Of a DNA stretch of 64,000 bases, positions 46,601 to 59,749 are shown piece after piece (positions within the stretch are counted from its first letter, which is position 1; every line of letters starts with the position of its first letter). The DNA is taken from positions 8,183,501 through 8,247,500 of the forward strand of contig NC_060110.1 of assembly GCF_021155765.1 (NCBI RefSeq), read 5' to 3'. The position numbers and the translations under genes are program-made. Source of the DNA: Diprion similis. Taxonomy: Eukaryota > Arthropoda > Insecta > Hymenoptera > Diprionidae. The notes below the pieces were generated by a model. The model made no database searches. It was given only the letters and a program-made list of their open reading frames with translations, and was not told where the DNA came from.

Positions 46601-47700
46601 GTCGGGAGTGATTATCTGTTCTACTTCAATCCCGGTGCTCGTCGTCGAGGCCTAATTAAATCGTCGTGGCAGCTGCGATCTTCCACTTTGCTATCTCGCC
46701 TACTCTGCACCAACATTTCGTTATTTTCTCTCATCCAAAAAGCCACGGACTTCACGTCTCAAGGGTGGATTTTAAGGGGTGTCCCAACTTCCAGCCCTGA
46801 CTGGCATAAATTCATGAAAGCATTGTGACAGAATAAAAGAATTCCCAGGTCTCTTCCACTCACACTATAATATGATATCTGTCTCTGAGCTCATGGGCAT
46901 TACGTATAAAAAACGCATCACAACAAGAAAAAACTTTTTTATACCTTCCGATTATACTTTCGCAAGATGATATTCCCTTCTTGAATTCAAGGGTAAAACC
47001 ATTATTATATGCCTTTCGTATTCAATGTCGCTAATATTTTCTGTATACATACTATACACGTTCTACTATAATTTCTATACGTACGCATAATGACTATAGT
47101 CGGGATGCTAAAGTTGCACTGCAACAAAAACTGTTGAATAGCATAATGTCGAGCACTGGATAAGGATCTTATCGTGAAAAATTCCATTGTGGAATTGCAG
47201 GTATAAAATGTCGATTGTCGAAAACATTCTGTGCCTCTTTTCCGATCGGTGGGTTTGGCCAGGTATGTAATTCGTGAAAAATAAGCTCGTCAGACGAGGT
47301 TGAAACCTAAAATAAGTGAAATTGAAATTCCATAGCAAATTGAAGCAGCATGGAACGGATGTAGAAGGATACGGCGGTAGACATGGAGACCAGGAGTTGT
47401 CAGCCATCCCCAGAATTACTTGAGGTTTGCGGTGTGGCTTATGATCCGCAAGACGAGTGAGAATCACCGTAAGATCCTTGAGCGCGTTGTATAAGTAAGA
47501 TTGCGACGGTGTCGCGATCTCGTGAAAATGAATGTAAATTCGAACGTATCCGCATTCCACGGGAAGGAAGTCACAAATGGAAAACATCCCCAGTCGTCGA
47601 TAACCTTCCAATTACTATTGGACAGCCGAACGCACACTCGCGTCTTTCTGTGAAATATCCTTCCCCTGATTTTCACCCGCCTCATTAAGCTCCGGATATA
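43640..47700. other. No gene seen
   Basis: AT-rich. Minus-strand open frames of 148 (44280-44726) and 167 residues (47108-47611) have no recognised motif and the length expected by chance. A less AT-rich patch at 46260-46680 contains homeodomain-like TAATTAAAT and may be regulatory, but this is speculative. Confidence 0.45.
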
Positions 47701-47716
47701 ACCGCAATATACGACG

Positions 47717-47848
47717 AGTTTTCCGTGAAACTTGCCGCTCAACGCCAGCAGATAGGCAACTGAAGCTACATTTTGCCATCATTCGTATTCGAAGTGTAGC
47801 TGCAGTTGCCTATTTACTGGCGTTAAGCGGTAAGTTTCACAGAAAACT
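47717..47848. repeat. 132-bp near-perfect hairpin
   Basis: The left arm AGTTTTCCGTGAAACTTGCC and onward (47717-47771) is the inverted copy of the right arm ending TAAGTTTCACAGAAAACT (about 47794-47848), with only six or seven differences over about 54 bp, nearly all transitions. The loop is about 22-24 nt. It has no ORF. It may be a short MITE or a precursor of small RNA; the stem is longer than most animal pre-miRNAs. Confidence 0.75.
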
Positions 47849-47859
47849 ACCGGTACGTA

Positions 47860-50800
47860 TATCGGGTATTATTTTATCGGTTTCTTTACGAATCTGCGGA
47901 AAATACGTCACGTATTGCTCCCCTGAGAACGAATTAACTTACGTTCGACCGGAGGTTCATTTTATCAAATTGCTTATTTCTTATTGTTGCTTATTTTGGT
48001 CTCATTATTCTAATTTCGACGCTTTTAATCAATGTTGATTATTCCACATTGATTCCAATTAACTGTAAACTGAATAAAAATGCATATAACAAGTAGGTAC
48101 CGAGTTCCAAAAAACACTTTTTCGTGTCTTTCCGCGTTAACCTAATTCGAGTCAATGCGTCACCAGTCTAGACGTATAATTTTTACTTGTGATTGATGCA
48201 GAACTGTGCGGACGTGTTAATATCTCGTCAAGCCACTTCCTTTTTCTCTACCTCAGTGCCTTGGATGAATACTTGGAAGAGCTTTTTACCAAGGGTAAAC
48301 CGTTGCTACGCGTATCTTGTTTGCGAATCTGGGCTCGATTCTTCGTTGTGGGTACATATCGGCTATAGGTATACAAACATATATAGAGCCAAGATGTATG
48401 GTGTGCCCGGATTTCGTATGTAGGTAGATGTATACACCAAAAACATTCCACAGCCACTCGCGTTGTTTCTTCACGTGTCGTCTTCCCAGCGCTTTATAAC
48501 GCATAATGTGCTTTCTCCACACTTCTTGCAGTGCAGTTACCGAATTGTAACATTAATTGTCTCGATATTGTATGCAATTTAACCAGGTATAGACAGTTTC
48601 GACCGTAAACACAGCTGAATTTAATTTGTAACCTTCCTTCACTTCGCCTTTGATCCCAAGAGAAATTGAATTCATAATTAAACAAAGGGTTGGGACCCGG
48701 TCACTCGTCCACGAAACTTTTCATCGTGTTCAAGCTAACTTTCACCTTTCCCAATACAACAAAATCGTTCGGTCAAAGGTCACACAATTTCAAAAAGAAC
48801 CCTCACCCTTTAAACAGGATCGTAAAATTTTAGTTACAAGTTTCGACAGTTGTTTTCTTTCTAAACTTTTCCGTACATTTATTTATTTATTTGACAATAT
48901 TCGAGCTTTTTATTGATAACATTTATTCAGTCAATGAATGTACATTGAATTATGATTACGAACGTAATTCATTTCTTGAAACCTGGTCAAGAATGGCATT
49001 TAAAAATTATGTCTTTGATGAATCTTTTTTTTTATCATTTCATATGTGATCGATGTCCCACGAACTAATAGTGGGAAAATCAGTTATCCACACATAAATC
49101 AAAGATACTAAGCACACAGTAACTGCAAGCTGTGTACACATGCATATAGTATACTATGTACCGTATGTACATACATAATTATAATGGTTATGGATCGAAA
49201 CAACGTCAAGATAGATATCTCGTCAAACATTGAGCGTCGTCTCAGAGTTAGGCAAGGTACACCCAGAGCTCTGAGTACCTACCCATCAAACTATTCGAAT
49301 ACCCATAAACTTCAAATCACTGTTATTCGGTATTTTATCAAAACATGCTCGCCTCATATTCGTACCTTTTTTTCTTTAGTAACGGTTGTTTTCCTTCTTT
49401 GATATAAAGAACATGAGAGTTGAGAGTGTATTAAATTGATTGGAAAAACCTGCAAAGTCTTGAGCCCAGCGCGAAGAGTGTTTTCCACGAGTATCGCACG
49501 ATTGAATTAATTTCTCGGTTGCTTTTCTTTTTTATTTCTTTCTTTTAATATTATCAGGTGAGCTAGTATTCTTTCTATCCTATGGAAAATGAAGCTTCGT
49601 AATTTAGGTTAAGACCCCCCCCCCCCTACATAACATTCTCACCCCTTTATACAGCATGATCAAATCTCGTTTTTCCCCTTCTTGTCTGTCTGTACTTAGA
49701 TTATTTCCAGCGTACCAGTCGCATTTTGAAACAGCAAATACACATAACATCAACTTCAACATCGAACATATTAATAAACCAACGGTATACCGAAGCAGAG
49801 TAAAATTCAAAGAAATACTTTTCAGTATTACGGAACAGCTGTAGGCTAATGGAAACAAACCGAAGCTTCTTGATGTCAATAAACTTCAATATACTATAAT
49901 AGACTTTACGAAATTTAGCTGCTGTATAACGATCGGCGCACGCGCAAAATAATTGAATTCTATTGCTCGGCGAGATCATATTGTTTCGTCTTCAGGGTAC
50001 AGGGCAGCCAACTTACTCGACCGAGTCACGAGATTCCAAACTCTTTGATCGCCTTGAGTGATGAATCGCAATTTTATTGTTTTGAAGATTCGTAGCAGTT
50101 ATTAGTCACCAGTTAATTAAAAATGAATATTTACCAAACCATGCCAAATAGCTGTATCAACTATCCTACATAACCTCCATAAGCCACGTCTGACAGTTTA
50201 AGCTTGAGTTGGCCAGCCTGTATGAAAATCCGACAAACCTCGTGCCTGGCTAATCGGACGATCTGGCTGCTAAGATTCACCGTTTTCTCTCAGTTTTTTC
50301 GATGTATTGTTAGAAACGTGAAGTTTTCAAAGATTCAGAGCTGTATACAAGCCAAATTAGTAGTCAACTTCAAGAAGTGAAATCCATCAATTTATGGAAC
50401 AGGCACATATAAGTTTTCAAATGCAGATTTCGATGAAAAGATCCTGTGTAGTAAGCATAAAATCTGCGTATACTTTTAAAAAATACGATGATTGTGCGAA
50501 ATCATAGGCGAACACTGGGATTCGAAATGTAGCAGCTATCGCACAACCTGTAACTTATTGAACAGATTCCGTTAGGCCTCATTCGACGTCCCACATTCCA
50601 ACCTCTGCGTCTACATGCGTAAGCTGGCACGTCTTAAGCATAATTTGGAATCGGCTTAGCGCGAGACTTAGTGTACACAGAGGGCTTAGGTATACTGAAA
50701 TTTAACGTCAAAACTGATTAATTTGATCTACGTACCGAACATTTCACTCTGCAGTTCACATTCTTTGCTCCTTTAGTCATCTACAAGCCTTTTCGAATAT

Positions 50801-53740
50801 TATTAGAAAAAGAATCAAGCGTCGGTTGTGCGAAAAATTTGACACAGGAATTTGGAAAGGTGCCAATTATATTAGTGATGCAAAAATCTGTATCATGCGG
50901 GCATTTGGATGGCTTTTCTCCTCTTCAAAACCAACTACAATTCTAATCGAAAATTGTTTTTTTCGTCATCTTTGTCAAGACTCAATAGTAGGGGTAGATG
51001 GAAGAAATACTCGAGTGGTTCAATTTTTTCGACCTTTCCCTTACGCACACTACACTTTATCAAATCACGCACAAAACGAGAGGAATACAACTCCGCGCTG
51101 CCTTTCCTGCCTCGAAAACTGGACAATTGGTTGTTTATGTTCGACTGAGGCGGAGATCGTCCAGAATCCATTCTTTTCTGCTCCATAAACACTGTATCAA
51201 ATTGTTGTACCGCCATTTATATATAACGTGGAGTTATAAGGCTCCGTCGCATGTCGCGATCCAGTTCCAGAAATTCCAGAAATAAACCTTCGAATCACCC
51301 ATTGGCCATTATGCCATTTACAAACAATCTGACAGGCTGGATGTATACATTTTTTGACCAATGTCGATTGGTATAAGAGGAATAAGAGGATCAAAGAAAA
51401 CAAATTTCAGAAACCTAAGTCCATAACTAAACCTCTCCATAAATTTGGCTGTGATGTGGGAACCCATTCGACTTTGAAATGAGGTTGACCGGAAAATCTA
51501 CGAAGGAAATGAATTTCCTGTAACTGACAGGTTACTAAAGGCTACCGTGTGTTTGTTTCATTTTTCGATTCGTCTGTAAAATAAAGTTGACAGGTTTTTT
51601 ATCACCCTACTGATGTCACTATTATTGTCATCGTTGTACTTGCAGCATAGTTTTCCAAACCATCATATCGTTCCAGACAGGTAAAAACAACTTCTTTTTT
51701 TCAACTATACCGCAGTGATATATGAATATGCGCTCCTCGTCCAAGTATAACTAGTGGAAAGTTGTACCTTAATTAAAATATCCAGACCATGCATAAGTCC
51801 CGAATAGGGTTGCCGAGTTCCCGACCATACGTAGAACGGGATGATGAATAGTGGTGCAGCAAGCACGGGCGTCTACAATACGACGAATTAATTAAACGTA
51901 AAGTTGGTCAGCTAGCAGCGAGTGAGCCTGGGAGCGTGACAGGTGCGATTGGTAGATTGCGAGAAAGTACTTGGGTCTGATAATTCAATTCCAGTTATCC
52001 CTGCACCGCAGCTTCGGTAAATATGATCAAGCAGGGTTTTCGCCATCAGTAAATTGCTTATGAAACATTCCATAAAACCACATAATATACGTAGGTATAT
52101 AGACAGTTTTGCGTCTCTGAGAACGACAGACTTCATACACGAGCCGGGATCCTCGTATTCAGAAATTTTTACTGAATTTTCCATTCACCGTTTATGTGGA
52201 AATTACATCATTAGCGATGGAACGCGTCGTTTAACACTCCTTTGGCGATTCAAATTTTTTCCCGTCAATTGTGAGAGAGAATCCCCGCATCTGCATTGTC
52301 TGTCTGCAGCCTCACAGACAGCTCAGGCAATGGAGATACGTAATATCGTGCCATGAATGCGAAGTACGTATCAAGGGTTGATGCGTTTTCTTGGCCTCAT
52401 AAATACCGGTTTAAATGGAGTGTAACGAATGCAGAAGTGACAGACACATCCCGCCTATATGCTCGAGGTATTTTTCTCTCCTTTTACGCAGCACAATTGC
52501 ACGGCATATCGATGGTTCTTTCGATGGAGCAAGGGGTGAACAAATGACGACCTCCTGACTGGGTCAACGATTTGTTCAATACGTTAAGCAAATTGGAGCA
52601 TCTACATCATCCTTTGGTATAATCGTATAATACATTAGATATGCCAGTTGAATCGGAGAGAAGGGTTTTCAGATTTCGGGCAATTGGGAGATTATTAAGC
52701 TTGCAGAGTCACTTCACTCCTATATGTACGAAAGCGTTTTGGAAGCACTCAAAATGGAGGATAAACGAGACCGTTGAGAAGTCCCATGGGGCTGCACTCG
52801 AGCAAAGAACTGACATTTTTATCCCTTTATTATACGTATATATCTCATATTTATGGCCGCATTGTCGAGGGCTGTGCTTGTGACTTGGTATTGAGTGACT
52901 ACTGGAGGAAAATACCTTCATTTATAACAGAGGAGATGGAAATCTTTTAATGACATTCCTCGAATGTTTATTCTTGACGGAAGAAAAAACTTTACGCAGA
53001 ACAGAAGTAATTGAATTACAATTCGCCTGGATTAATAAAACATACCGTCAGATCGAACCAACCTTTTTGCAACTCAACAGCCGGAATATACGGAAATTTA
53101 TCACATTTTGATCGAAAAGCGTTGATCCGCGATTGGAACGATGACACCGCTTCTAAAATTGAAAGTTCTGGGTTGTCGGAATACGCCTGGTATAGATCGG
53201 ACGTAAAAAAGCATCTGATTACAGTAAATCTTTCCAGGTTTACGATGGTAGTAAGTACGAAATCACGAGGTTTCGATCCGGCAAAATAGTATCCAATTGA
53301 AACATATAAAGCTTCGCGAGTCAGTCAGGGTGAAAAAAACCATCTAGTTTAACGACCGAATTTGGGGATGAATAAATGACATCGGAATCTTGTTAAAAAT
53401 TTGTTGAAGCAGATGTTCTACCGCTCAAATAAAAGGCAAACCCAACGTAAAAGTGTTTCAAATTGGGTGCAGCGTATAGTTACAAAAAAAATTTTCAATA
53501 TCACGTTTTAAAAATTCGCCGTTTTACAAAATCCGTTAAAAAGCTCATTCCGATATTGTTCACGGAATGAAAGCAACGCGTAAGTGTCCAGCCGTGCGTA
53601 TGGTTTTCACTACTTCACCCATCAAAGTGAATTAAGCACCTGAATGACCGGTTCTCTTTCCATATGCGTCACTGAATCGAATTATCCTTTGTCGACCGTG
53701 TGACGTGAGCCGCGAAAGCCGCAGGACGATATGACTGTCG
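47860..53740. other. No supported gene
   Basis: Mostly AT-rich, with a C run at 49614-49626. A 54-bp block at 52310-52363 has a strong acceptor (TTGTCTGTCTGCAG) and donor (GAA|GTACGT) and one open frame, but no identifiable product. Other open frames are unremarkable. Confidence 0.45.
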
Positions 53741-53759
53741 TTTTAATATGTGTTGTCAG

Positions 53760-53932
53760 TGTGTCAACCGCAAGTGGACCAACAACCCCAAATTTTGGAT
53801 CCATCGAAACAAGGATTACCTTTGGACCCGATGTTCGACGATAAACTGGCCGCGGTACCTTCTGAATTTAAATTTATACAAAGTGATGAAAACCAGTTAA
53901 AATATCTCCAGCAGTGTTATTTGTGCCAATGA
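53760..53932 (+). CDS. Orphan coding-like terminal exon
   Basis: After an acceptor-like TGTGTTGTCAG (ending 53759), one frame is open for 56 codons to TGA at 53930-53932. It contains QPQVDQQPQILDPSKQGLPL and then DPMFDDKLAAVPSEFKF and SDENQLKYLQQCYLCQ. The residue mix looks like real protein and an AATAAA follows at 53944-53949. It needs a preceding exon ending in phase 1, so it does not join directly to the 33306 exon (phase 0). I recognise no family. It could be an alternative last exon of a large gene, a fragment of an inserted gene, or chance. Confidence 0.3.
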
Positions 53933-53949
53933 TGATGCACGCGAATAAA

Positions 53950-56900
53950 ATAACATTCCTGCTATAAACAAACATGATTCTGAGCAAATTTGAATGACAT
54001 TGGCCTGCAAGATATAAAACATATGAGAAAAGGAGATGTAATCAGAGGTTTGAAATGCTTAAATTCTGGTGTTTTTTTTTTTATTCACTCCTGATGTTTT
54101 CGGTCTCATTCAGTTCATTTTTGATGGTACAAATACCATTGCTGGATGTTTTTTCAACGGTTTTTTCCCCTTTTCGTAACTCATCTTTCGCGCAATAGAG
54201 CGGTCCATTAATCCTTAATCAAAGCTAGGAATGACCTCGCGGTTTGCAGTGGTACTTTGATCACTTATTGGACAGTTCAAGTAGCGCCGTTTAATCAAAG
54301 CGTGACTTCCTACGTCGGCGAAAAAAGGACCCTGTCCACTTAATCGACTTTGGCAGATTGTGAACGCGCCGATAAAACGGCGATCATTATAACGAAGAAA
54401 TTACCCTAGACGCAAGCTGCTTTAGTATTGGATGTAGATCCAACCAGCTAGCTCGATGTCTTGATCTTAGATATAGACTCCGATTGTGAGCGAGAACTTG
54501 CAGATGCCAATGTTTAATCAAAGTATGGTAAGTATAGTGGGATGCCCGTTAAAATCCAAGTGCCTATATCCTTCAGCGACGGCAGTAACACGTGTGCCAC
54601 GATTCTCTGCAGCGCCATTAAATCTAAACGGCATGGACCGCCATATCGATGTAATCGTCTTGATTTCTTCATTTCAATTCCTTTGGTGTAAATTATTTCC
54701 CGTTATGGTTTGAAATTGGCAAAGTATACAGCTATGTACCTGTACACATTAGCTGGTTGAATTTCATTGGTTAAAAGCACAGAACTGGTCTGCTGTTGTT
54801 TTGTTGTGCATTGTTGGTGTAAAAGGAGCGGCGGAAATCGTTGACACCGAGCTGCATCTAGTGAGCTGACAATGAGTAACAGGGGTTTAGTACTAAACTA
54901 AATTCCAAACTCAAGTTAACCTCGGAAGCAAGTCCTTAGGCACGTGTGAGCAGGGTTAAGTGGTTCCTATCTCATTACTGTGTGGGCTACTGCTCGAGAC
55001 AGAAGTGTAGATACCTATAAGCAGTTCTATTTTAGTCTCGGAGATCCCGCGCGAGATAATTTCAAATTTGTGCAAACCTATATCAACGTGCAGCACATGA
55101 TTAGCGGACTTTTGTACATTTATTTTTTACACCTACGAGAAATTTAGACGTGGCAAATAAAATGAGCAATTAAAACACACCGTTATTGTAAATCGTTGAA
55201 TATATTCTTTGAACGAATACTCTTAGCAATAATGGCTGCAATCCTTTTTTCGTAAGAGAAGAACGTCTGCTGTAATATGAAGCAAAACAAGATGGTCGAG
55301 AGTAAACGTCAGTTATATTATACCAGAAATAACCACAGTGTTTGGTGTACTGTCTTCTAGCCGAAGGATATAAAAGATGAAAGCGAGCGCGGCAATTCAG
55401 CTTCCTATATCATATTGAAATTACCAATTGGTCTTGTAAAAGGCATGAATTTGTAATCGGGTTGTAATATTAAAGTGTCCTTGGGATTCGTGGGTATAGA
55501 TTCGACGCCTTGAATTTGTAAGAAATACATTTATGCAATTTTATTAGGTTTTAAAATAAACTGATTTTTCTGGCACACGTTTTTTATGTATACGAGACGT
55601 CAGAGTTGACGACGTTTTTTTATGAGCAGAATCATATATTTATGAAGAGGGTTTAAAAAAACATGAAAATAACCAAGTGAGATTTAAAGCCTTCTATGTA
55701 ACTGGATATATAGGGGAATCTATATAGGTATACCTATGTATGGTGAAGTGTCATTCCGAAGAGCAAACCACAAGTTATTCGTTTCCGAAGTACGAGAGTT
55801 AAATCACAGATTGACTTACAAATTTACTCCTGCGGTACTTCGAGAGCGGATAACTGGTGACTTCTCATCCAGCTTCTACTTTGTCACAGATCCATATGTA
55901 GCGATCCGGCTATAGATCTATAGGTGAATTGAAGACGTTGCAAGTGTCACAAACAATAATGGATCTGTCAGTGGAAGCGCGGTGAAAAAGTGTTCCGCGT
56001 CAGGACTGTATCGTCCTGTGTAACGGGAACTTTTATCAACAATATTGTTTCTTGGATTCTTCGAACTTCCGATATGTGATAGTCCAAGGTATTTCCAAAC
56101 TTGTATTCAACTCTGTGTGTGAGAATGAATTCCTGAATGGCCTGCAGCTTTCTCATTTTTCCTTTATCTTTATTCTTATGTTGAGCCAAGGATACCGGCT
56201 TTTTCCGTGATCAAATTATCTTCACGTCAATCTCAGCTGCTTTTTTGACTGGCTGAACTTGTTTGAAGTTTCAGAAGTGATCACCCGTGTTACCTACCAA
56301 GGCATTTAAACTCCGCTCAGAGATTTCTCAAAATCCGATGACTCACTGGACTTAGTTTGGATGTTCGTGTAAACGTGCAAATAGAATCTAAAGCCTTCCA
56401 TTGGAAGACACTGAAAAACTAATCGACAGTTAGAAAATTAATACATTTTAGAAGCTACCAATTTTTAAAAAACGAGTGACCATATCGTGCGTTCACAGAA
56501 AATTCTAGAAGATTCAATCATCGCTCGAGCTGGAAATCGATTTTACCGATTAATATCAAAACTAAAAATGAGCATGTGTTCAATTTTTAGATAAATAGAC
56601 CAACGGTATATATATTTGTATACTTTTCCCTCATCTACCTCTTCCTCTTTAAAGTGAACAGACATCTTCGAAGTTAAAAGCATTCAAATTTGATTGTACA
56701 AAATCAATTTTAGGCCATATAACTGAACTTCCAGCAACGTTCGCGAATCGTAAAATAAAGTACAGAAACCGGCAATCGAATTACCCATCGAGTTTTGTTC
56801 CTCTTCTTACGAATGTACCTAACTGTTAGTTTTTCAGAATTTCATCAACGCTCTTCATTTAAGCAAATCGATATTCAGATTATTCATTTGAATTTCTTGT

Positions 56901-58360
56901 GTGCTGTAGCCGAAATAATAGAAACGAATTTTTGTCGATGAACGAAATCCGAGAAGGTATAAGCAGGCTTAAAGAGCAATCAAACCCGCTCGTACGTTCC
57001 AAAAAATGACCACATAAACCAATCAAAAACCACCTGAACATAGATATAATGTGCAGTGTAGGTGTGGAGAATAAATGACCAGAGATAGAAGCATAATCCA
57101 GGAATGTTGTGTCGGCTTAGCGTGGACATGGTAAAAAATTTATTGCCCAACCGTGTTACAGTAACAAAGTGTAGCGGTTTCGTCCGACAGGTATACTTAT
57201 ATTGCGACCTAAAAGACCAGCTGGGAAAGGTTGATGGGTGTGTAAATTTCACCTGTATTGCAGGAGCTCAGACACGCCGGTCACGTTTAAAGAATTTATA
57301 TACAGACGTGAACGAGATCAAGGAGATAAACCACGCTGTGAGTGTCAATTCGATAACGAGTTGCTAATTTCATACTTATTTTACCTGTCTTTGTGAGAAA
57401 AGTTCGACAAACGTAGAACTTCATGATTGAGCTGATCGATTGCTCAACTGATGAGGAGGCAAGCCAAGACTGAGCACGTCAGCATCCTTATGCGACACAA
57501 TTACCTGCCACTCGGCCACATGGCACCGTATATCACTTTGATCAAAGGATCTTCAGCAATGGCAAGGGGAAACTGTCGGCATCCCTTTTTTTTTTTTTTT
57601 TTTTTTTTTTTGCAAGAGCCAAACGGTGGAAACAGTATCGAGGACCCCTGAAACATTTTCCTTTAATGATGCTTATACTCTTTGGCCTCCTGCTAGAGGG
57701 AGCTTTTCGACAGACAGACGAAGCCATGGTTTCATGTGATAGGTATAATCGCGAAACTCGGAAGCTCGGTGTTGCAATCAGTGGAATCAAGATTGGAGAT
57801 ACGGTGGAGGATTTCTCTGCGTCCCCTCTGTTTTCATATCATATTTTCCAAAATTTAACATCACCGTACATAACTAAGAGAAAAACCGTTAACTTGATGT
57901 TTTAACAGAAGCTCAGAGAACAGAATAGAAGATTTTCTGGTCAGTGTCAAAAAACTCATTTTTATTTTATACTCTAAACTATATATTCGTCGGTTATAGT
58001 TCAAAATGAATATAGTTAACGACTGTATGGAAATCGCATCTAAAAACTTCTCTTCGTGAACATACAGGACTTAAATATTTTAATTTTTACAAAATAAAAA
58101 CTATTTTCATCGCTGTAACCAGAAAATCAAGTACATTGTTCTATATTTACTTGTGATTTGAACAATATTCAAACCCGCTATTGTAACGATACCAATTTGA
58201 CTACAATTTTCTGTCAGTAACTGTATTAAAAATTTTCCGAATAATGGAATCAACGAGTGTCAAATCCTCGTTTCCATTTTCTCACTCGTACGTAGCAACA
58301 TCGTCTCTATGAAAAATTCCCTCGGATTCAGGACGATCAGAGGGTGTTAACCGCATGTAT
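53950..58360. other. No supported gene
   Basis: AT-rich. Contains a T run at 57586-57611. A 74-bp block near 57263-57337 lies between TATTGCAG and CACGCT|GTGAGT, but has no recognisable product. Confidence 0.45.
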
Positions 58361-58367
58361 ATACGCA

Positions 58368-58616
58368 AATATATATATATATATATATTACACGCAGCAT
58401 TTCCGGATGAAGACCGACTGGAATAAGTTAACGAAATATGTATTGGGGTGAAAATCAACGTGTGCGATGGTAGAAAGCGTGGGCCAAGCCTCACCAGCAT
58501 TTCGATGGTTGGCTACACGTATACAGATATCCGCTTCCTGGTCTTCGGCGATTGACGTATCGATTTTATCGCAGTTGTGCACTCGGCGTCTTCCGTTTTC
58601 GCCTCATTCCATACAT

Positions 58617-58663
<47 letters not shown>
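58368..58663. repeat. AT microsatellites
   Basis: (AT)n at about 58370-58388 and a longer (AT)n at 58617-58662, which also generate spurious IYIYIY reading frames. Confidence 0.9.
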
Positions 58664-58664
<1 letters not shown>

Positions 58665-59058
58665 ATGTATATATACGTTTGTGTATCCAAGTAAGGCTCC
58701 ACTTCGTTCCACTCGGTTCCACTCTATGCTGCTGGATGGCTTTGATCGGAAAAGCTCCGATGCAGCTGTAGGTACATTTCGTCTTTGTAGATGTTTCAAA
58801 GATATCCTCGGGCCTGATAGCATTTCGCACCTTGATAAATGCTCGATTCCATGGTTCTGAAGTACAAGTCAATGTGCAGCTGGATTATACACACTTATAT
58901 GCATATCCTATACCACCGGAACAATTTCATTCCTTTATCGCGCATGCCCCATACATAATGGAGTAGAGGAAGAAACGTGAAACCCGAAGCTTCGATCGTT
59001 CGTTGACTATTTTCCACTCGTATATATTCGCGAGTATACGAATCCCGCATCGCATTAA

Positions 59059-59737
59059 GGGGGCACATCCGAGTAAAATATTTTGAAAATCGATTTTCAT
59101 TTTATTCGCGTTTCTGAAAGTTTGAACTATGAGGAATTTTGAATGTAAATTGCATAATGAAATTCGAAGAATTGTAGAAGTTGCGGCCGATTCGCCGGAC
59201 TTTAATTAAACTCGATTATCACGAAACCACCTTTCCGAGTCCAATTTTTACCAAATTTGGACACAATGTTTTTGTACATTTTGTCTCGTTCGCTGTGTAT
59301 GGGGTCTTTTTTTTAAATCAATTATTTATTTGTTTTTTTTTATGGTCTAACAAAGGTGTTAAATTTAGGACCGAAAACTAACGTTAATGTCGAAACGTCC
59401 ACCGTTTCTTTGTTAAAAAAAAAAAAAGAAAAAAATCCATACGCAGCGAACGGCTCAATATATTATATTTCAAGATCCCGTAGGAATTTTTTAGTTTAGA
59501 TCAACCGACTGTCCAAAATTCTAGGCACTGCAAACCGTATCAGTACGGAACATTTTCTACACCAACCACTGTAACAATGCTACGAGTGGATAAATTTTGA
59601 TGAAAAAATTACCGAACATACCTAAATGTATAAACTTCGAGATAAAAAAAAAACGGATGAAATGGAATAAACAGTTTTTTAGACAAAAATTCTCAAACTT
59701 CGCCTACTCCTCTAGCCATCTACTCAGATGTGCCCCC
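59059..59737. mobile_element. 679-bp inverted-repeat element flanked by TTAA
   Basis: The left end GGGGGCACATCCGAGTA (59059) and the reverse complement of the right end, GGGGGCACATCTGAGTA (from 59737), match in 16 of 17 bases. TTAA lies directly outside both ends (59055-59058 and 59738-59741). TTAA duplication is the hallmark of piggyBac-type insertion, although a TA-targeting element inside TTAA cannot be excluded. No transposase ORF; non-autonomous. Confidence 0.75.
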
Positions 59738-59749
59738 TTAAAGCCACTC

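Noticed and set aside
47108..47611. 167-residue open frame on the minus strand
   Set aside because: No family resemblance, and a length within chance expectation.
58618..58860. Overlapping frames with IYIYIY repeats
   Set aside because: Produced by the AT microsatellite.
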